45,490 bases of DNA from Acidobacteria bacterium Ga0077553 (GTDB lineage: Bacteria > Acidobacteriota > Terriglobia > Bryobacterales > Bryobacteraceae), in assembly GCA_001464575.1 (NCBI GenBank), contig LNFE01000154.1, positions 1 to 45,490 on the forward strand, given 5' to 3'. The position numbers and the translations under genes are program-made. The notes beneath the pieces were generated by a model, which saw only the letters and a list, made by a program, of their open reading frames with translations, had not been told where the DNA came from and searched no databases. Below, one piece after another: positions 25,252 through 34,129 of this stretch (position 1 is the stretch's first letter; every line of letters starts with the position of its first letter).

Positions 25252-27180
25252 GTACGTGTCCACCAGACCCGCCAACTCGCGGCGGCGGATCGTCTGCACA
25301 TTGGCGCCGGTGTACGGCTCCGGCCGCGCCGGCGCCGTGCGGCCAATCACCACCCGCCTCGGGCTCACCGCCGCCGCCAAATCCGGCAGGTCATAGTGCC
25401 GCAGCACATTCGGCAGGACAACGTCGAAAACCTGGCGATGAACGGGCGTCGTCGCCAGGGTGCGGTAAGTCGGTGGCAGATCTTCAACGACCAGCTGAGT
25501 CAACCGCGGATCCAGCACCGCCACATGCAGCATCGCCACTCCGGGGTTACCGCGCGCGAAGCCAATGACACCGTTTGGCGTCGCGACTCCGCGCTCCTGC
25601 AACGCATCCAGTCCGCGAACGATATCGGCCATCCGCATCCCGGTCGCCGTGCGGCCCACCATCAGCGCCAACCAAATCGCCTTGTCCTGCGGGAACCATT
25701 CGTTTGAGTAACTACCCGCCCGATGGACGGTTTCGCCGGTCAAGGCAACGTCGATGGCCAGCACCGTATACCCGGCCGCAACCAGCTCCTTGGCGGCCGC
25801 CGCGTCCCCGGCAAGCAGGACGACTGAACCATTGGCAGTAACCGGCCGATGGAGCGTCGCGGGAACCCGGCGGCCAGGTTCGGACTCATACGTGAACCGC
25901 TCGGCGACGACGCCCTGGATGGCCAGCGGTCCAGTGTACGGTTCGTAGCGCGTCACCTCCCGAATCTTTCGCGGCAGGCCGCCTGGGGTCGCGCGCAATG
26001 CGCCGAGCCTGCGCAGGTTCAACGTGCTGGCCGTCTCGCCGCCCACTTGGCCCGTTGGCGAGGCGTTCAAGTCCTCCTCCAGTTCGACGGTGAAGCGTGG
26101 CTCAGGCGCGGGGCCGGGCGCGTTCTGCAACCATTTTCGCATCCACGCATAGATCGCCCCGCGCGTATCAGCACGCATGCCGTGCCCGCCGGGGGCCGTG
26201 AACCAGGCGATTTTGTCTTCGGCTCCGAAGCGATTGTAGATCGCCTTCGCTTCCTCGAACGTCCGCCGGGCGCCGGCGAGCGGAAAGAAATCCTCCGTCG
26301 TTGATGCAATCAGGTACGGTTTCGGCGCGGCCGCAATCAGGAAGTCGCCGTGGTCAAACCCGTCACGGAGTTGATCGGGAAACTGCTGCTCCGCGTCCTG
26401 CGGGCCCGTGCCGCCGAGTTGTTCCTGCCACGAAGAGATGTAGCAGGCCGGCGCCGCCGCTTGCACACGCGGATCGAGCGCCGCCAGATAAGCCGTCAAC
26501 GTCCCACCTCCAGAACAGCCCGCCACCCCGAGACGCTTCGGGTCCACCTCCGGCAGCGACGCCAACAGATCGAGCGCCCGCATGCCGTCCCAGATCATTA
26601 GACGCGCCAAACTCTCGCCGCCGAGCAACGACTGAATCCCCACCATCTGATGCTCCATGGTCGTACCGCCCACCTTGGAATCGCCCAGGTCGCGGTCAAA
26701 GAAGATCCGGCGCTCCCCTTGGCCCAGCGGATCATACGTCAAGACGACGAAGCCATACTTGGCAAAGCCGATAGAGAGGCTCTGATAAAGCTCCCGAGCC
26801 TTCGCCGTGAGGCTGTGGCCAGTCGGCTGGACAATGGCAGGAAACGGACCGGGGCGATTCGTTGGGATATAGAGGCTGGCCGTAACAAAGAAGCCTGGCT
26901 GCGATTCAAAGATGATTTTCTCCACGCGGTAGTCAGCGTGCTCAATCCGGCCAGTGAGCTGAACGTTCAGCGGCGTCCTTTCGGAGGGCAACCCACCGAT
27001 CCAACGCAACAGCTTCTCCCGGACCTGCTGCCCATAGGCCCGAATCTCCGCCGGGGTCTTCAATTGAGCCACCACTTCGCGTCGCTTGGCAAGTTGTTGC
27101 TGCGCGATGCCCTCGAGCCACGGGTACGGCGACTGGGCAGCCAGCACGGGAACGAAGAACAGCAAAAGTGCGCGGGTCAC
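25225..27180 (-). CDS. Secreted tandem alpha/beta hydrolase, second domain degenerate
   Basis: A 651-residue exported protein (signal peptide 1-15, GTG start). The first domain (about 60-345) is an acetylxylan-esterase/dienelactone-hydrolase-type alpha/beta hydrolase with nucleophile S223 (AGCSGGG), acid D297 (TTEDFFP) and H333 (GGHGM). The second domain (about 415-640) has the same layout, but its nucleophile elbow reads GFARGNPG, with Arg where the serine should be, so it is probably inactive. A role in deacetylating plant polysaccharide is plausible in this lineage but unproven. It is divergent from a Gfo/Idh gene with 45 bp between starts. TAGTCT lies 9 nt before the GTG. Confidence 0.82.
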   Translation of the reverse strand: MTRALLLFFVPVLAAQSPYPWLEGIAQQQLAKRREVVAQLKTPAEIRAYGQQVREKLLRWIGGLPSERTPLNVQLTGRIEHADYRVEKIIFESQPGFFVTASLYIPTNRPGPFPAIVQPTGHSLTAKARELYQSLSIGFAKYGFVVLTYDPLGQGERRIFFDRDLGDSKVGGTTMEHQMVGIQSLLGGESLARLMIWDGMRALDLLASLPEVDPKRLGVAGCSGGGTLTAYLAALDPRVQAAAPACYISSWQEQLGGTGPQDAEQQFPDQLRDGFDHGDFLIAAAPKPYLIASTTEDFFPLAGARRTFEEAKAIYNRFGAEDKIAWFTAPGGHGMRADTRGAIYAWMRKWLQNAPGPAPEPRFTVELEEDLNASPTGQVGGETASTLNLRRLGALRATPGGLPRKIREVTRYEPYTGPLAIQGVVAERFTYESEPGRRVPATLHRPVTANGSVVLLAGDAAAAKELVAAGYTVLAIDVALTGETVHRAGSYSNEWFPQDKAIWLALMVGRTATGMRMADIVRGLDALQERGVATPNGVIGFARGNPGVAMLHVAVLDPRLTQLVVEDLPPTYRTLATTPVHRQVFDVVLPNVLRHYDLPDLAAAVSPRRVVIGRTAPARPEPYTGANVQTIRRRELAGLVDTYLVKPQGGQ

Positions 27181-27213
27181 AGGCTTTTTAGACTATCGCA
27201 AGGAACGATTCAG

Positions 27214-27219
27214 TAAGAT
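27214..27219 (+). promoter_or_regulatory. Candidate -10 hexamer, leaderless start of the Gfo/Idh gene
   Basis: TAAGAT ends 6 nt before the GTG at 27226. No Shine-Dalgarno sequence and no convincing -35 are visible. Confidence 0.45.
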
Positions 27220-27225
27220 AGCGGA

Positions 27226-28467
27226 GTGACTCGCCGAACATTTCTAGCAGCAACCGGGGCCGCCCTGGCCGCCCCCAACGATCGGATCAATGTGGGCTTT
27301 ATCGGGGTCGGGAACATGGGGACCAGCCGGCTAAATGGCTTCTTGAAACACCCCGACGTCAACGTCGCCGCCCTGTGCGACCTGGATGACAAGTACCTCG
27401 CCCGCGCCACGGGGATCGTCAAGGCCAGCCGGGGTGTCGAACCGCCCGTGATGAAGGATTTCCGAAAACTGTTGGCAATGAAGGAGATCGACGCCGTCTG
27501 CATCGCGACGCCAGACCATTGGCACGCCATGCCCACCGTGCAGGCCTGCGCGGCCGGCAAAGACGTGTTCGTCGAGAAGCCGCTGAGCTATTCGATCGGT
27601 GAGGGCCGAGCCATGGTCACTGCCGCGCGGAAGCATCAACGCGTAACGCAGATGGGCAATCACATTCACAACGACCTGCCGAACTACCGCCGCGCGGTCG
27701 AACTCATCCGCAGCGGCGTGGTGGGCAAAGTGAAGCGGGTTCACGTCTGGAAAACCTCGGAATCGAAGGGCCTGGGCGCTCCCGCCGACGCGCCGCCCCC
27801 GGACGGCTTCGACTATGAAACCTGGCTCGGCCCCGCCCCGCGCCGGTCCTACAACCCGAACCGGGCCCACTTCAACTACCGCTATTTCTGGGACTACTCC
27901 GGCGGTATGTTTATCGACTTCTGGTGTCACATAACCGACGTCGCCTACTGGGCCCTCGATCTGACAGCGCCCAAGTCGGTGGTCGCCACCGGACGCCGCG
28001 AGATTGAAGACGACAACGCCGAAACGCCCAACTATATGGATCTCGTCTACGAGTACCCCGGCATGAACCTCACCTGGGGCCTGAACCCGATGGCCCCGGC
28101 CGGCTTCGAAGACAAAGGCATCGGCTGCATCTTCCAAGGCAGCGCCGGGAGCCTGTTCGTCGACTACGGCTCGCATCAGTTGTTCGTCAAGGGCAAACCG
28201 GTAATGGACTTCCAGCGTCCAGCGCCTTCCATCCCGGACTCGCCCGGCCACATCCGCGAGTTCCTCGATTCCGTCAAGTCCCGCAAGCTCACCACCTGCG
28301 ACGTCGAGTACGGCCACAAACTCACCAAAGGCGGCTTGCTCGGCAACATCGCCTTCCGCACCGGCCGGCGAATCACCTGGGATGATACGAAGGAACAGAT
28401 TATCGGCGACTCGGCAGCGAATAAGATGGTGATGCGAAAGTATCGGAAACCCTGGAAACTCTCATGA
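27226..28467 (+). CDS. Tat-exported Gfo/Idh/MocA-family oxidoreductase
   Basis: A 413-residue NAD(P)-dependent oxidoreductase. Residues 1-16 are a twin-arginine signal (TRRTFLAATGAALAA). The dinucleotide motif is GFIGVGNMG, followed by EKPLSYS, the usual lysine-bearing motif. GNHIHNDLPNYRRAVELI and YRYFWDYSGGMFIDFWCH are typical of the large group of Tat-exported members in Acidobacteria and Planctomycetes, which fold in the cytoplasm around cofactor before export. The sugar or cyclitol substrate is unknown. The start is GTG. The stop overlaps the next gene (ATGA), so it is coupled to the metallo-beta-lactamase-fold protein. Confidence 0.88.
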   Translation: MTRRTFLAATGAALAAPNDRINVGFIGVGNMGTSRLNGFLKHPDVNVAALCDLDDKYLARATGIVKASRGVEPPVMKDFRKLLAMKEIDAVCIATPDHWHAMPTVQACAAGKDVFVEKPLSYSIGEGRAMVTAARKHQRVTQMGNHIHNDLPNYRRAVELIRSGVVGKVKRVHVWKTSESKGLGAPADAPPPDGFDYETWLGPAPRRSYNPNRAHFNYRYFWDYSGGMFIDFWCHITDVAYWALDLTAPKSVVATGRREIEDDNAETPNYMDLVYEYPGMNLTWGLNPMAPAGFEDKGIGCIFQGSAGSLFVDYGSHQLFVKGKPVMDFQRPAPSIPDSPGHIREFLDSVKSRKLTTCDVEYGHKLTKGGLLGNIAFRTGRRITWDDTKEQIIGDSAANKMVMRKYRKPWKLS

Positions 28468-30164
28468 TCCTGCTGGCCGCCATTGCGTTGAACAGCATCC
28501 TGCTTCCGGGCGGGGTGGCGATCTACTCGGGCGAGGCGGAGCACGTGCTCGTTACGTCCACGCGCCGCGACGTTCTGCCCGCCGGAGGCGCGTTGATCGT
28601 CCCGGCCGGTGAGGCGGCGGCGCTCGAAGACCCAGCCAAATTCTGGCGGCTGTTCTCGCAGTTGCGGTTCCACGACTACGCGCAGAAAACGACAAAGGTG
28701 CCGGTGGCTCGCCGAGCGGTCGAGCGCACCGTGCGCGGTGGCGATGTCCTCACTTTTGGTCCCACCCGCATCACGGTCCTCGATACGCCGGGCTATTCGC
28801 CGGCCGCCGTTTCGTACCTGTTTGAGCAGAACGGCAAACGCGTCATCGCCACCGGCGACCTCATCTACTCCGGCGGCCGCATCCTGGATCTCTACAGCCT
28901 GCAGAACGAAGTGCCGGAGACGAAGACTCGCGGCTACCATGGCTTCGCCGCCCGCGCCGGTCAACTGATCAGCAGCCTCCAGGCCGTGGCGGCGCAGAAG
29001 CCAGACCGGCTGATTCCCGCCCGCGGACCGGCCATTGAGGACCCGCAAAAAGAGATCGCCCTGCTCATCTCCCGCCTCCAACGCTTGCTCGACAGCCACT
29101 TCTCCACCGACGCCCTGCGCTGGTACTGGGGCGAAGAAAGCTGGCAGACCCGCGCCAAGCTGGCGATGGGACACGCGCCCTCGGCCCCCATGCCGATGTC
29201 GGAGCAACGCGACCTGCCCGATTGGATTATCCCCATTGGCAACTCCCGCCTGCTCGTCTCCCCCACCGGCGCGGCCTTTCTGCTCGACGCCGGCTACCCG
29301 CAAATTGTCGAAAAGCTCGAAGAGCTCCAAGCCGCGGGTCGCTTCAAAAATCTCGAAGGCCTCTGGATCACACACTATCACGACGACCATACAGACTTCG
29401 CGAGCAAGGTGGCCAAACGTTTCGGCGCCAAAGTGCTCTATAGCGCGAAGATCCAGGACATCGTCGAGAACCCCGGCCGGTACCGCATGCCCTGCCTCAC
29501 CACGAACCCGGTAACGGGCGAAGCGAAGGGCGAGGCCGACTCCTGGCAATGGCGCGAGTTCCGCATGGCGAGCTACTTCTTCCCCGGCCAGACGCTCTAC
29601 CACGGCGGCCTACACATCGAACGCTCGTTCACCCCTTCCGGCACGGACGACTACTGCCTGCAGAACCGGAACTTTGTCGGCGAGGACGAAGGATATCTCT
29701 ACTGCCTGCGTCTACTCGAAAAGCTCGGCGGCGACCCGTGGCTGATCAATCAGCACGTGCTGCCGATGTTCCGCTACGACGCCGCGCGTGTCGAGCGCAT
29801 GCGCCTCGAACTCCGCCAGCGGGCGAAGCTACTCGCCGAACTCACTCCCCTGCCCCACGCCAACTACGCCGTCGATGAAAGCTGGGCGCGCGTCTACCCC
29901 TATGCCTCTTCCGGCGAGCCCATCGAACTGCGCCTGATGAACCATACGAACGTCGACCAAACGTTCCAAGTGAAGTGGCACGTCCCGCCCGGCTGGGCGA
30001 TCCAGCAAGCCGACGAAACCATCCGCGTCCCGGCCCGCACGGAAGGCAAAGCGCGACTCAACCTCGCCAAGCGCGGTGCCACCGAACTCGGCGTCCTCAC
30101 CGCTGACGTCACCTTCGCCGGCTTCGAGTTCACCCACTGGACCGAAGGCCTGCTCCACCCCTAG
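28464..30164 (+). CDS. Tandem metallo-beta-lactamase-fold protein, first domain degenerate
   Basis: A 566-residue protein with a hydrophobic N-terminus. The second half carries an intact metal site, THYHDDHTD (H304, H306, D308, H309), ahead of further MBL strands. The first half has the same fold signature, but the metal motif position reads VTSTRRDVLPAG, matching the usual THxHxDH register with its histidines replaced. TPGYSPAAV stands where TPGHSPG is expected, while TGDL (130-133) is retained. So one dead and one live domain appear fused. Residues 480-566 look like a beta-sandwich. It overlaps the Gfo/Idh gene by 4 nt. Substrate unknown. Confidence 0.8.
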   Translation: MILLAAIALNSILLPGGVAIYSGEAEHVLVTSTRRDVLPAGGALIVPAGEAAALEDPAKFWRLFSQLRFHDYAQKTTKVPVARRAVERTVRGGDVLTFGPTRITVLDTPGYSPAAVSYLFEQNGKRVIATGDLIYSGGRILDLYSLQNEVPETKTRGYHGFAARAGQLISSLQAVAAQKPDRLIPARGPAIEDPQKEIALLISRLQRLLDSHFSTDALRWYWGEESWQTRAKLAMGHAPSAPMPMSEQRDLPDWIIPIGNSRLLVSPTGAAFLLDAGYPQIVEKLEELQAAGRFKNLEGLWITHYHDDHTDFASKVAKRFGAKVLYSAKIQDIVENPGRYRMPCLTTNPVTGEAKGEADSWQWREFRMASYFFPGQTLYHGGLHIERSFTPSGTDDYCLQNRNFVGEDEGYLYCLRLLEKLGGDPWLINQHVLPMFRYDAARVERMRLELRQRAKLLAELTPLPHANYAVDESWARVYPYASSGEPIELRLMNHTNVDQTFQVKWHVPPGWAIQQADETIRVPARTEGKARLNLAKRGATELGVLTADVTFAGFEFTHWTEGLLHP

Positions 30165-30171
30165 CCGCATC

Positions 30172-30201
30172 TGCATTCATTTCAGATCGTGATAGAATGC
30201 A
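30172..30201 (+). promoter_or_regulatory. vapBC promoter with overlapping operator-like inverted repeat
   Basis: TGCATTC (30172-30178) and GAATGCA (30195-30201) form perfect 7-bp inverted arms separated by 16 bp, about two helical turns centre to centre. The right arm overlaps the -10 hexamer TAGAAT (30193-30198), which ends 7 nt before the ATG at 30206. The layout fits autorepression by the antitoxin or the VapBC complex. Confidence 0.55.
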
Positions 30202-30205
30202 TCTT

Positions 30206-30457
30206 ATGAACGCAAAGCACCTGACCGTTCGGAATCTGCCACCGGAATTGGCGGAGGCCTTGGACCAAGCATGGCGCGAGAGTGGTCAGAGCCTGAACAG
30301 CACTGTGATAGGGATTTTGCAGCGAGGCTTAGGCGTCCAGACGCGGCGTTCCAATGGAATCGCTAAGTTGGCTGGGGGCTGGAGCGAGGCCGATGCCGAA
30401 GAGTTCGAACGCAACACTGCGGAGTTCTCCAAAATCGATCCCGAGATGTGGCGTTGA
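30206..30457 (+). CDS. Antitoxin, ribbon-helix-helix type (VapB/FitA-like)
   Basis: An 83-residue antitoxin. The N-terminus HLTVRNLPPELAEALDQAW followed by SLNSTVIGILQRGL is a ribbon-helix-helix DNA-binding fold. The acidic C-terminal tail (SEADAEEFERNTAEF ... WR) should wrap the toxin. An in-frame ATG at 30197 would add three residues, but it lies inside the -10 and operator, so 30206 is preferred. It overlaps the toxin gene by 10 nt and is expected to autoregulate through the 30172-30201 repeat. Confidence 0.8.
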   Translation: MNAKHLTVRNLPPELAEALDQAWRESGQSLNSTVIGILQRGLGVQTRRSNGIAKLAGGWSEADAEEFERNTAEFSKIDPEMWR

Positions 30458-30858
30458 GCCGCTACGCGTTGGACACCAGCGCCTACAGCGCCTTTCGCCG
30501 CGAAGATCCGAGAATGTTGAACCTCCTGGATGAAGCGGTCTGGATTGGTGTTCCCGCCGTCGTGCTCGGCGAGCTATTTGCCGGCTTCTCAAGCGGCACC
30601 AAATCTCGCCAGAACCACAACCTTCTGCAGGTCTTCCTGAGTCATCCCGCCGTCGAAGTTCTCGCCGTCGACGAGTCGGTCGCCTCCATCTATGGCGAAC
30701 TGATAACCGCCCTACGCAAGCAGGGAACACCCATTCCGCCCAACGACGTTTGGATTGCGGCCTCGGCTATCCGCCACGGAGCCCCCCTGCTCACCCTCGA
30801 TCAGCACTTCCATCACATCACCCGGCTGGCGAGCATCGTCCTACCCCCCGTCCGCTAA
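30448..30858 (+). CDS. PIN-domain toxin, VapC-like ribonuclease
   Basis: A 136-residue PIN nuclease. Acidic metal-binding residues are D9 (ALDTSAYSAF), E42 (VLGELFAGF), D100 (PNDVWIAASA) and D118 (LLTLDQHF), the full set expected of an active VapC. VapC toxins cut tRNA or rRNA and block translation. Called from GTG 30448; TTG 30454, overlapping the antitoxin stop as TTGA, is equally possible and would remove two residues. The 3' end overlaps the convergent M28 peptidase gene by 18 bp. Confidence 0.85.
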   Translation: MALSRYALDTSAYSAFRREDPRMLNLLDEAVWIGVPAVVLGELFAGFSSGTKSRQNHNLLQVFLSHPAVEVLAVDESVASIYGELITALRKQGTPIPPNDVWIAASAIRHGAPLLTLDQHFHHITRLASIVLPPVR

Positions 30859-31665
30859 CTTCCCCATCCACTGATCCAAAATCCCCAAATAAACCGTCAA
30901 AAACCGGTACGTCTCCCGATACCGCTCCCGGTTCACCGCCGCCAGCACATCCTTGTCCGTATGCAGCATCCGGAACGACTTCTCATCCAGCGAATGGAAG
31001 TCAATCACCGGTACCTTCTTATCCACAAACGGGTGCGAATCCGAATCCCCCACCGCATCCACATCCATCGCCGAAATCTCAATCTGCAACTGCTTCCCAA
31101 CCGTGGCCGCCAGATTCGAAAACGGCCGGTGCGCCCGCTTCGCCCACACCTTCAAGTTCCCCGTACCCACGCTGTCGATGTTCACGAACGCCTTCAGCCG
31201 CGCCAACTCCTCCCGCTGCATATTCTTCACAAACGCCTTCGACCCAATGAGCCCCGCCTCCTCATCGGTAAACGCCACAAACCAGATCGTATACCGGTGC
31301 CCATACTTCTTATGGCTCTCGTATAGGCTCGCGAGCAGCGAAGCCCCCGTCCAGTTGTCGATCGCGCCGTCGCCAGCCTTCACCTTGTCGTAGTGCGCGC
31401 CGACCATCAGGATCTCATCGCTCGAACCTGGAAGAACGCAAACCAGATTCGGCAACTTGGAGCCCTTCACCATTCGCTCGGAATACTGGTCGCCCGAGCA
31501 CCCCGCCTCGAAGAACATCGCCGCCATCGCCTCTTTGCGGTCCGGGTTCTTCCGCTGCACCGCCTCTAACCGGCGGTCCAGAATTTCATCCGCTACCCGG
31601 TCAAAGGCGACCGTTTCGGCCCACAACACCGAAATGGCCGCCCAACTGACCAGGAGCCAACGCAT
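30841..31665 (-). CDS. Secreted M28-family zinc peptidase
   Basis: A 274-residue exported aminopeptidase-type enzyme (signal peptide 1-16, ends LWAE). Co-catalytic zinc ligands and base are visible: H91 (VGAHYDKV), D103 (AIDNWTG), E135-E136 (FTDEEAGLIGS), D164 (VNIDSVG) and H235 (RMLHTDKD). It lies 2 bp after ndk and seems to be the last gene of a sucC-sucD-ndk-peptidase unit. No functional link to that pathway is evident, so the position may be only transcriptional. Confidence 0.88.
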   Translation of the reverse strand: MRWLLVSWAAISVLWAETVAFDRVADEILDRRLEAVQRKNPDRKEAMAAMFFEAGCSGDQYSERMVKGSKLPNLVCVLPGSSDEILMVGAHYDKVKAGDGAIDNWTGASLLASLYESHKKYGHRYTIWFVAFTDEEAGLIGSKAFVKNMQREELARLKAFVNIDSVGTGNLKVWAKRAHRPFSNLAATVGKQLQIEISAMDVDAVGDSDSHPFVDKKVPVIDFHSLDEKSFRMLHTDKDVLAAVNRERYRETYRFLTVYLGILDQWMGKLADGG

Positions 31666-31667
31666 AG

Positions 31668-32081
31668 TTACAGCAATTCAGAGTAGGAGAAGAAGAACAC
31701 CGTCTCCCCCGCGGCCGTTTCCGGCGCATCGGAGCCGTGCGAAGCATTCCGCTCAATCGACTCGGCAAACATCTTCCGAATCGTGCCCTCGGCAGCGTTC
31801 GCCGGGTTGGTCGCGCCCATCAGGTCACGCCAAGCCTTGATCGCCCCTTCCTTCTCCAACACCAACAGCACCGACGGGCCCGAGGTCATGAACGAAACGA
31901 GCGAACCAAAGAAGGGGCGCTCCTTGTGCACGCCGTAGAAGCCCTCGGCTTCCTTCTGGCTGATCGTGTGCTTCTTCATCGCAACAATCCGGAAGCCGTT
32001 CTGCTCAATCACGCTCAGAATCGCTCCGGTCTTGCCGGTCGCGACGGCGTCCGGCTTAATCATGGCAAATGTACGTTCCAT
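31668..32081 (-). CDS. ndk: Nucleoside diphosphate kinase
   Basis: A 137-residue enzyme that transfers the gamma-phosphate of ATP to NDPs through a phosphohistidine. [13 protein letters not shown] and the active-site H115 ([13 protein letters not shown]) are canonical, and the length is normal. The frame is open for 18 more codons, but these lie in sucD. The start at 32081 overlaps the sucD stop by 1 nt (TAATG). Placement after succinyl-CoA synthetase is sensible, since that enzyme can make GTP or ATP for exchange. Confidence 0.96.
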   Translation of the reverse strand: MERTFAMIKPDAVATGKTGAILSVIEQNGFRIVAMKKHTISQKEAEGFYGVHKERPFFGSLVSFMTSGPSVLLVLEKEGAIKAWRDLMGATNPANAAEGTIRKMFAESIERNASHGSDAPETAAGETVFFFSYSELL

Positions 32082-32953
32082 TACAGTCCTAATCTTTCCT
32101 TTACTTTCTGGCCAATCTCGGCCGGCGAAGCGCACACGGTGATCCCCGCCGCTTCCATCGCCGCCATCTTGTCTTCCGCTTTGCCCGAACCGCCGGCGAC
32201 AATCGCGCCCGCGTGGCCCATCCGGCGGCCTTCCGGCGCCGTCTGGCCAGCGATGAAACCGATCACCGGCTTCGTCACGTTCTCTTTAATCCACGCCGCC
32301 GCGATCTCTTCGTTATTGCCGCCAATCTCGCCCACCATGATGATGGCATGCGTATCGGGGTCGGCGTTCAGCAGCTGAATCGCGTCGAGATGCGTCGTCC
32401 CGATAATCGGGTCGCCGCCAATGCCGATACAGGTCGACTGGCCAATCCCCAGCGCCGACAACTGGCCCACGGCTTCGTACGTCAACGTGCCCGAGCGGCT
32501 CACGACGCCAATATTGCCGGGCTTAAAAATGTGCCCCGGCATAATGCCGATGCGGCACTCGTTCGGCGTAATGATCCCCGGACAGTTCGGCCCGATCAGC
32601 CGCACGTTCCGCTCTTTCAGAAACTGCTTCACGGCGATCATGTCCCGCACCGGAATGCCTTCCGTGATGCAGACGATCAGTTCGACGCCGGCGTCGGCCG
32701 CTTCCATAATCGAGTCCGCCGCAAACGGCGGCGGAACAAAGATCACGCTCGCGTTGGCGCCCGTCTCCTTCACGCAATCGGCCACGGTGTTGAACACCGG
32801 ACGGTCAAGATGCGTATTGCCACCCTTGCCCGGCGTCACGCCGCCAACGACGGTGGTGCCGTAGTTGATCGACTGGGTCGCGTGAAAGGTGCCTTGCGCA
32901 CCGGTGTAGCCCTGCACCAGCAGGCGAGTATTCTTGTTTACGAGTACGCTCAT
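32081..32953 (-). CDS. sucD: Succinate-CoA ligase alpha subunit
   Basis: A 290-residue alpha subunit of succinyl-CoA synthetase, which makes ATP or GTP from succinyl-CoA in the TCA cycle. The CoA-binding N-terminus ([15 protein letters not shown]), [10 protein letters not shown] and the phosphorylated H247 ([14 protein letters not shown]) are present. It overlaps sucC by 4 nt (ATGA) and ndk by 1 nt. Confidence 0.97.
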   Translation of the reverse strand: MSVLVNKNTRLLVQGYTGAQGTFHATQSINYGTTVVGGVTPGKGGNTHLDRPVFNTVADCVKETGANASVIFVPPPFAADSIMEAADAGVELIVCITEGIPVRDMIAVKQFLKERNVRLIGPNCPGIITPNECRIGIMPGHIFKPGNIGVVSRSGTLTYEAVGQLSALGIGQSTCIGIGGDPIIGTTHLDAIQLLNADPDTHAIIMVGEIGGNNEEIAAAWIKENVTKPVIGFIAGQTAPEGRRMGHAGAIVAGGSGKAEDKMAAMEAAGITVCASPAEIGQKVKERLGL

Positions 32954-34107
32954 TGTGCCGCCCTCACGACCTGTTGGGCCCCGTCCATCATCCCGTCGGC
33001 CACGCCGAAGTTGAAGCCGGACTCAGCCAGAATCTTCTTGCCCTCGGCCACGTTCGTGCCTTCCATGCGGATCACGATCGGCACACTGATGCCGAGTTCG
33101 CGCGCCGCGTTCACCACGCCCGTCGCCAGGATGTCGCAGCGCAGAATGCCGCCGAAAATGTTGATGAACACCGCCTTCACGGCCGTATCGCTCAACAGAA
33201 TCCGGAACGCGTTCTTGATCTGCTCTTCGTTGGCGCCGCCGCCCACGTCCAGGAAGTTGGCCGGCTCGCCGCCCGCGTACTTCACGATGTCCATCGTAGC
33301 CATCGCCAAGCCAGCGCCGTTCACCATGCAAGCGATGTTGCCATCGAGCTTGATGTAGTTCAGGCTGAACTTCGACGCTTCCACTTCAAGCGGATCCTCT
33401 TCGGCCAGGTCGCGCAGGTCCGCGAACTCGGGATGCCGGAACATCGCGTTGTCGTCAATGTTGATCTTGGCGTCGAGCGCCATCACGCGGCCATCTTTCA
33501 AGAGGATGAACGGGTTGATTTCCGCGAGCGAGCAATCGATCTCGTCGTACGCCTTTGCAAGCGCCATCATCGCCTTCGCCGCCGCGTTCACGCTGCCGGC
33601 CGGAATCCCAATCCCGAAAGCCATCTTCCGCGCCTGGTAGCCCGAAAGGCCGATGCCCGGCTCAATCACTTCCTTCAAAATCTTCTCGGGCGTATGGTGG
33701 GCGACCTCTTCGATCTCCATGCCCCCCTCGCTCGACGCCATGAAAACGTTCTTCCCGCTGGCGCGGTCGAGCGTGATTCCCAGGTAGAGCTCTTTCTCGA
33801 TGGGCAGCGCTTCTTCAACGAGAAGCCGACCCACCTTCTGGCCCTGCGGACCCGTCTGGTGAGTCACTAACTGCATGCCCAGGATGTTCCGCGCGGCGGT
33901 CACCGCGTCCTCCACCGTCTTGACGACCTTCACGCCGCCGCCCTTTCCGCGGCCTCCTGCGTGGATCTGCGCCTTGACGACGACGAACCCTCCCAGCTCT
34001 TTTGCTGCTGCCTCAGCCTCTTCTACGGTGAATGCGACCTTGCCTTTCGGCACGGGCACTCCGTAGCGGGCGAGTATGGCTTTGCCTTGGTACTCGTGGA
34101 TTTTCAT
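32950..34107 (-). CDS. sucC: Succinate-CoA ligase beta subunit
   Basis: A 385-residue ADP/GDP-forming beta subunit with an ATP-grasp domain ([37 protein letters not shown]) and the C-terminal ligase domain ([40 protein letters not shown]). It is the first gene of the unit. TAGAGT lies 7 nt before ATG with no Shine-Dalgarno sequence, and the divergent trpD start is only 22 bp away. Confidence 0.97.
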   Translation of the reverse strand: MKIHEYQGKAILARYGVPVPKGKVAFTVEEAEAAAKELGGFVVVKAQIHAGGRGKGGGVKVVKTVEDAVTAARNILGMQLVTHQTGPQGQKVGRLLVEEALPIEKELYLGITLDRASGKNVFMASSEGGMEIEEVAHHTPEKILKEVIEPGIGLSGYQARKMAFGIGIPAGSVNAAAKAMMALAKAYDEIDCSLAEINPFILLKDGRVMALDAKINIDDNAMFRHPEFADLRDLAEEDPLEVEASKFSLNYIKLDGNIACMVNGAGLAMATMDIVKYAGGEPANFLDVGGGANEEQIKNAFRILLSDTAVKAVFINIFGGILRCDILATGVVNAARELGISVPIVIRMEGTNVAEGKKILAESGFNFGVADGMMDGAQQVVRAAQ

Positions 34108-34114
34108 ACGCTAA

Positions 34115-34124
34115 ACTCTAAAGT
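34115..34124. promoter_or_regulatory. Overlapping divergent -10 hexamers (sucC / trpD)
   Basis: On - TAGAGT (34115-34120) ends 7 nt before the sucC ATG. On + TAAAGT (34119-34124) ends 5 nt before the trpD ATG at 34130. They lie in a symmetric stretch, AAACT-CTAA-AGTTT. Neither gene shows a Shine-Dalgarno sequence. Confidence 0.45.
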
Positions 34125-34129
34125 TTACC

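Noticed and set aside
28176..29603. 475-codon - frame antisense to the Gfo/Idh and MBL genes
   Set aside because: Composition typical of a third-position GC shadow; both sense frames carry catalytic motifs.
30197..30205. Upstream ATG as the antitoxin start
   Set aside because: It lies inside the -10 hexamer and operator arm; the ATG at 30206 fits the promoter spacing.
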